From Elephas maximus indicus (Eukaryota; Chordata; Mammalia; Proboscidea; Elephantidae), in contig NC_064820.1 in assembly GCF_024166365.1 (NCBI RefSeq), forward strand, positions 146,712,001-146,776,000: a stretch of 64,000 nt of DNA, written 5' to 3'. Made by a program: the position numbers and the translations under genes. The number at the start of each line of letters is the position of its first letter. The stretch's first letter is position 1. Positions 61,130 through 64,000 of the stretch are shown piece after piece. Under the pieces are notes generated by a model. That model had not been told where the DNA came from and searched no databases. It saw nothing but the letters and a program-made list of their open reading frames with translations.

Positions 61130-62170
61130 GCATTATAAGCACTTTGCCCTTGATAAATGTGTAATTCCAAATCACTGCATTATTCAAGCTGGAAAAAAGT
61201 ATTTGCAACATATATAACAAAGGATTAATATGCTTATTATCTTACAAATCAATATGAAAAAGACAAATATTCCAATTAACAAACAGGTTAAGGATTCTTT
61301 AAAAAAGAAATACAAATGGCCAATGAATATTAACAAAATGTTCAAGTTCCCCTGTAATCATCTAAGTGTAATAAAAAAAGATACCATTTCTAGCTTATTA
61401 AATTGGCAACGATTTAAGAATTTATGATACCCAATGTTGAACTGAGCATAGGAAAATTAGTACTCGCAATAGCATTGGATATAAATCAGTGAAATCTTTC
61501 TGGAGAAAAAAATAGCAAAATATATCTTTAAAAACTCAAATAAGTATAAACACTTTGATCCACTAATCCCACTTCTAAGAATTTATGCTAAGGAAGTAAT
61601 AAAACAGATACATAAAGACATATGTAAGAGATGCTCACTGTAGCATCCTTTCCAGTAAAAAAAAATAAACCACTGCCATTGAGTCAATTCTGACTCACAG
61701 TTACCCTATAGCACAGAGTAGAACAGCCCCACAGGGTTTCCGAGGAGCAACTGGTGGACTCGAACTGCCAACCGTTTCGTTAGCAGCTGAGCTCTTAACT
61801 GTACCACCAAGGAAAAACTGGAAACAACTTAAATGTCCAAAAATGCAAGATCAGTTAAACTATGGCACATTCATAAATACAATGTAACCACTGAAATTAT
61901 GAGGTAATTCCATATTCATTCACATGGTAGTATATTTACAATATACTGCCAAGGTTACAAAGCAGTATATAAAGTACAACACCTTTTTAAAATTATAAAT
62001 TTCTATGAATATGTTTGGTTGCGAAAAGACTACAGAAGTAAGTATATTCATCAAAATGTTAAACAGTAATTTTTTCTGAATTGTGAGTGGGAAAATCTTA
62101 ACCTTTTCTTTTTATCTGTATTTTTACTTTTTCTATAGTCATCATATAGGTATAATTAAAATTATGTAAA
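61130..62170 (+). mobile_element. Old L1 ORF2 end, diverged
   Basis: Fragments such as atggccaatgaatattaaca and aaactatggcacattcataa show an ancient L1 ORF2 C-terminus, interrupted by the AfroSINE at 61656. Confidence 0.6.
61656..61812 (-). mobile_element. AfroSINE
   Basis: Antisense copy from ataaaccactgccattgagt to taactgtaccaccaagg. It interrupts an old L1. Confidence 0.9.
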
Positions 62171-62219
62171 ACTAAAAAAGTCTGTCTTGGATGGTTCTAG
62201 TAGGCATCCAAAATAAAAC

Positions 62220-63157
62220 ACCAGATGAACTTCCAATAGGAAAAAAAGGCACTGGAACTACCTGATATGGAATTCAAATCTCTAATATTCAGGGCTATCC
62301 AAGTGATGAAAAAAAAGGAGAAAAAATAAGGGAAAAATAGACAAAATCATGGAAAAGACAAAACCATGGAAGAAATCGGCAAAATAATACAGGAAAAAAT
62401 TTTCAAAATAAATAAACAACTAGAAATTATACAAAAACAGCAATTAGAAATGCAAAAGATAACTAGATTTCAGAAATGGACAGTGTCATAGAAGATTTGA
62501 GGAATAGGTTTGAAACAATGGAAGACAGGATCAGTGAAACTGAAGACAAATCCTTGGATGCCACCTTGTTTGAGGAAAAATCAGAGAAAAGAACGAAAAA
62601 AAAATGAAGAAACCCTGAGAACGATGTGGAATAAAATCAAAACCAAAAATCTACAAGTGATTGGAGCTCCAGGAGAGGAGGAGAAAACAGAAAACACAGA
62701 GAGGATCACTGAAGAACTGCTGACAGAAAATTTCTCTAATATCATGAAGGATATCAAGAAGCTCAATGAACCCCAAATAGGCTAGACTCCAAAAGAAAAT
62801 CCAAGGCGTATCATAATCACACTCAATAAAACCAAACACAAAAAAAGAATCCTGAGAGCAGCTCAAGGAAAACAAAAAGTCACATACAGAGGGGAAACAA
62901 TAAGACTAAGCTCTGATTACTCAGCAGAAACCATGCAGGCAAGAAGGCAATGGGATGACATATATAAAATCTTGAAAGAAAAAAACTGCCAACCAAGAAT
63001 AATATATCCTGCAAAAATCTCACTCAAATATGATGGTGACATTAGGACATTTCCAGATAAACAGAAATTAAAGGAATATGTAAAAACCAGACCCAAAGGT
63101 ACAAGATTAAAGGGAGTCATTCAGTTAGAGAACCAACGACATCAGACAACAGCCTGA
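62220..63157 (+). pseudogene. L1 ORF1, broken
   Basis: Coiled-coil and RRM-like regions are recognisable in shifting frames: LEEKSEKRT-type text near 62570, then NLQVIGAPGEEEKTENTERI at 62649-62708 and the C-terminal YDGDIRTFPDKQKLKEYVKT near 63030-63090. Several frameshifts disable it. Confidence 0.85.
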
Positions 63158-63559
63158 ATCTAGGATGCAAGATTCCATCAGCCAGATACCAACCTAGGTA
63201 ATGAACTCTCCAGGATAAAACAAAACTAAAAGATTTACAACAGGGAATCAGAGAGGTTAATCTGTAAATGACAACAACGTCAAAACAATAAAAGAGGGAA
63301 TAAATGAGGTAGGTAAAGAACTTTCTAATAGAAAGGAAGTCAGTGATACAAAGTAATAAAAGACTGGTTCAAACTGAGGAAGATAGATAGTTAACAAAGA
63401 AAGTTAACAAACCTACTCATCAAAATAAAGAAAAACATAAAGTCTTAGTAAACACAAAAATGAAAGAAATGAAAAAAAATCCACAAACAAAAGGAATGCA
63501 TAACAGGAGAGTAAGAGGAACAAAGAAAATGTCATCACCACAAAAGAAACCACTGCGAA

Positions 63560-64000
63560 ATGACAGCAATAAACTCACACCTATCAATAATTACACTGAA
63601 TGTAAACGGCCTAAATGCACCCATAAAGAGACAGAAAGTGACAGAGTGGATAAAAAAAACAGGACCTATCCATATGCTGTCTACAAAAGACACACCTTAG
63701 AAACAAAAACATAAACTTATCAAAAATCAAAGCATAGAAAAAATACATCAACCAAACAACTACCAAAAAAGACTATAAGTGGCAATAATAATCTCAGATA
63801 AAATACATGTTGAAACAACATCCACCATAAAAGACAAAGAAGGGCATTATATAATGATTAAAGGGACAATCCATCATGAAGGCATAATCACAATAAATAT
63901 CTATGCACCCAATGACAGGGCTCCAAAATACATAAAACAAACTCTAACGGCACTGAAAAGAGAAATTGACAGTTCCACAATAATAGTAGGAGGCTTCAAC
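63560..64000 (+). pseudogene. L1 ORF2 start (endonuclease), broken
   Basis: The ATG at 63560 is followed by TAINSHLSIITLNVNGLNAP, the endonuclease start. The frame breaks near 63700 and continues in other frames to APNDRAPKYIKQTLTALKRE and IIVGGFNT at the edge; the Asp of the usual GGDFNT/VGDFNT motif reads Gly here (GGCTTCAAC). Confidence 0.85.

Larger units (their letters stand above)
62180..64000 (+). mobile_element. L1, 5'-truncated, cut by right window edge
   Basis: Begins within the start of ORF1 and continues through ORF1, the spacer and the ORF2 endonuclease off the right edge. It is closely related to the L1 at 34921 (shared ORF1 and spacer text such as aacaaacctactcatcaaaa). It sits antisense to CDKL3, probably in the intron upstream of the exon at 59139. 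Confidence 0.88.

Noticed and set aside
59142-64000. Search for the CDKL3 exon preceding the one at 59139
   Set aside because: No minus-strand segment with the expected LLADIVH-like end and GT donor was found; the interval is mostly L1, MIR and SINE.

Overview
This is mammalian genomic DNA from an afrotherian, most likely an elephant or another paenungulate. The diagnosis rests on about 20 copies of the tRNA-derived AfroSINE, on BovB-like RTE LINEs, and on a young L1 lineage whose 5' and 3' UTRs recur across the window. There is nothing prokaryotic here: no operons, CRISPR arrays or phage genes. Elephant versus hyrax or sirenian cannot be settled from the sequence alone.

Host gene: the only recognisable protein-coding gene is the 3' half of CDKL3 (cyclin-dependent kinase-like 3) on the minus strand, 59139 down to 48484. 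Six internal exons carry the last kinase segment and the whole C-terminal tail. Two mutually exclusive terminal exons (49215-49268 and 48484-48543) both join in phase. All splice sites are canonical AG/GT and the frame stays open throughout. The exons for the rest of the kinase domain were not found and should lie beyond position 64000.

Layout: 1-3930 is an L1 on the minus strand, interrupted by an LTR and SINEs. 4350-8201 holds SINEs, a solo LTR inside a short minisatellite, and a two-LTR MaLR-type element nested in a Tigger-like DNA transposon. 8202-11470 holds decayed L1 and MIR, and an unclassified LTR-like block. 11964-21390 is one complete L1 (9.4 kb with its insertions) that landed in an AfroSINE and was itself hit by a 1.7 kb L1 and a SINE fragment. 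21480-24375 is old L1, a solo LTR and an RTE copy with an internal inversion. 24376-27514 is mostly unclassified, and 27515-30712 is a nearly full-length BovB-like RTE. 30713-34920 has SINEs, a truncated RTE and a large hairpin. 34921-42890 is a second full-span L1 with a repetitive 5' UTR and a deleted endonuclease domain. 42891-48170 is old and young L1 pieces, an LTR and SINEs. 48171-64000 is the CDKL3 region, with intronic insertions and a further L1 running off the right edge.

Apart from CDKL3, the window is a layered record of retrotransposition. AfroSINE and a second, tRNA-Gly-headed SINE share sequence with the RTE LINE, consistent with RTE being their mobilising partner. Target-site duplications let many insertions be ordered in time. 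Every LINE open reading frame seen here is broken or truncated, so no complete autonomous element is present.
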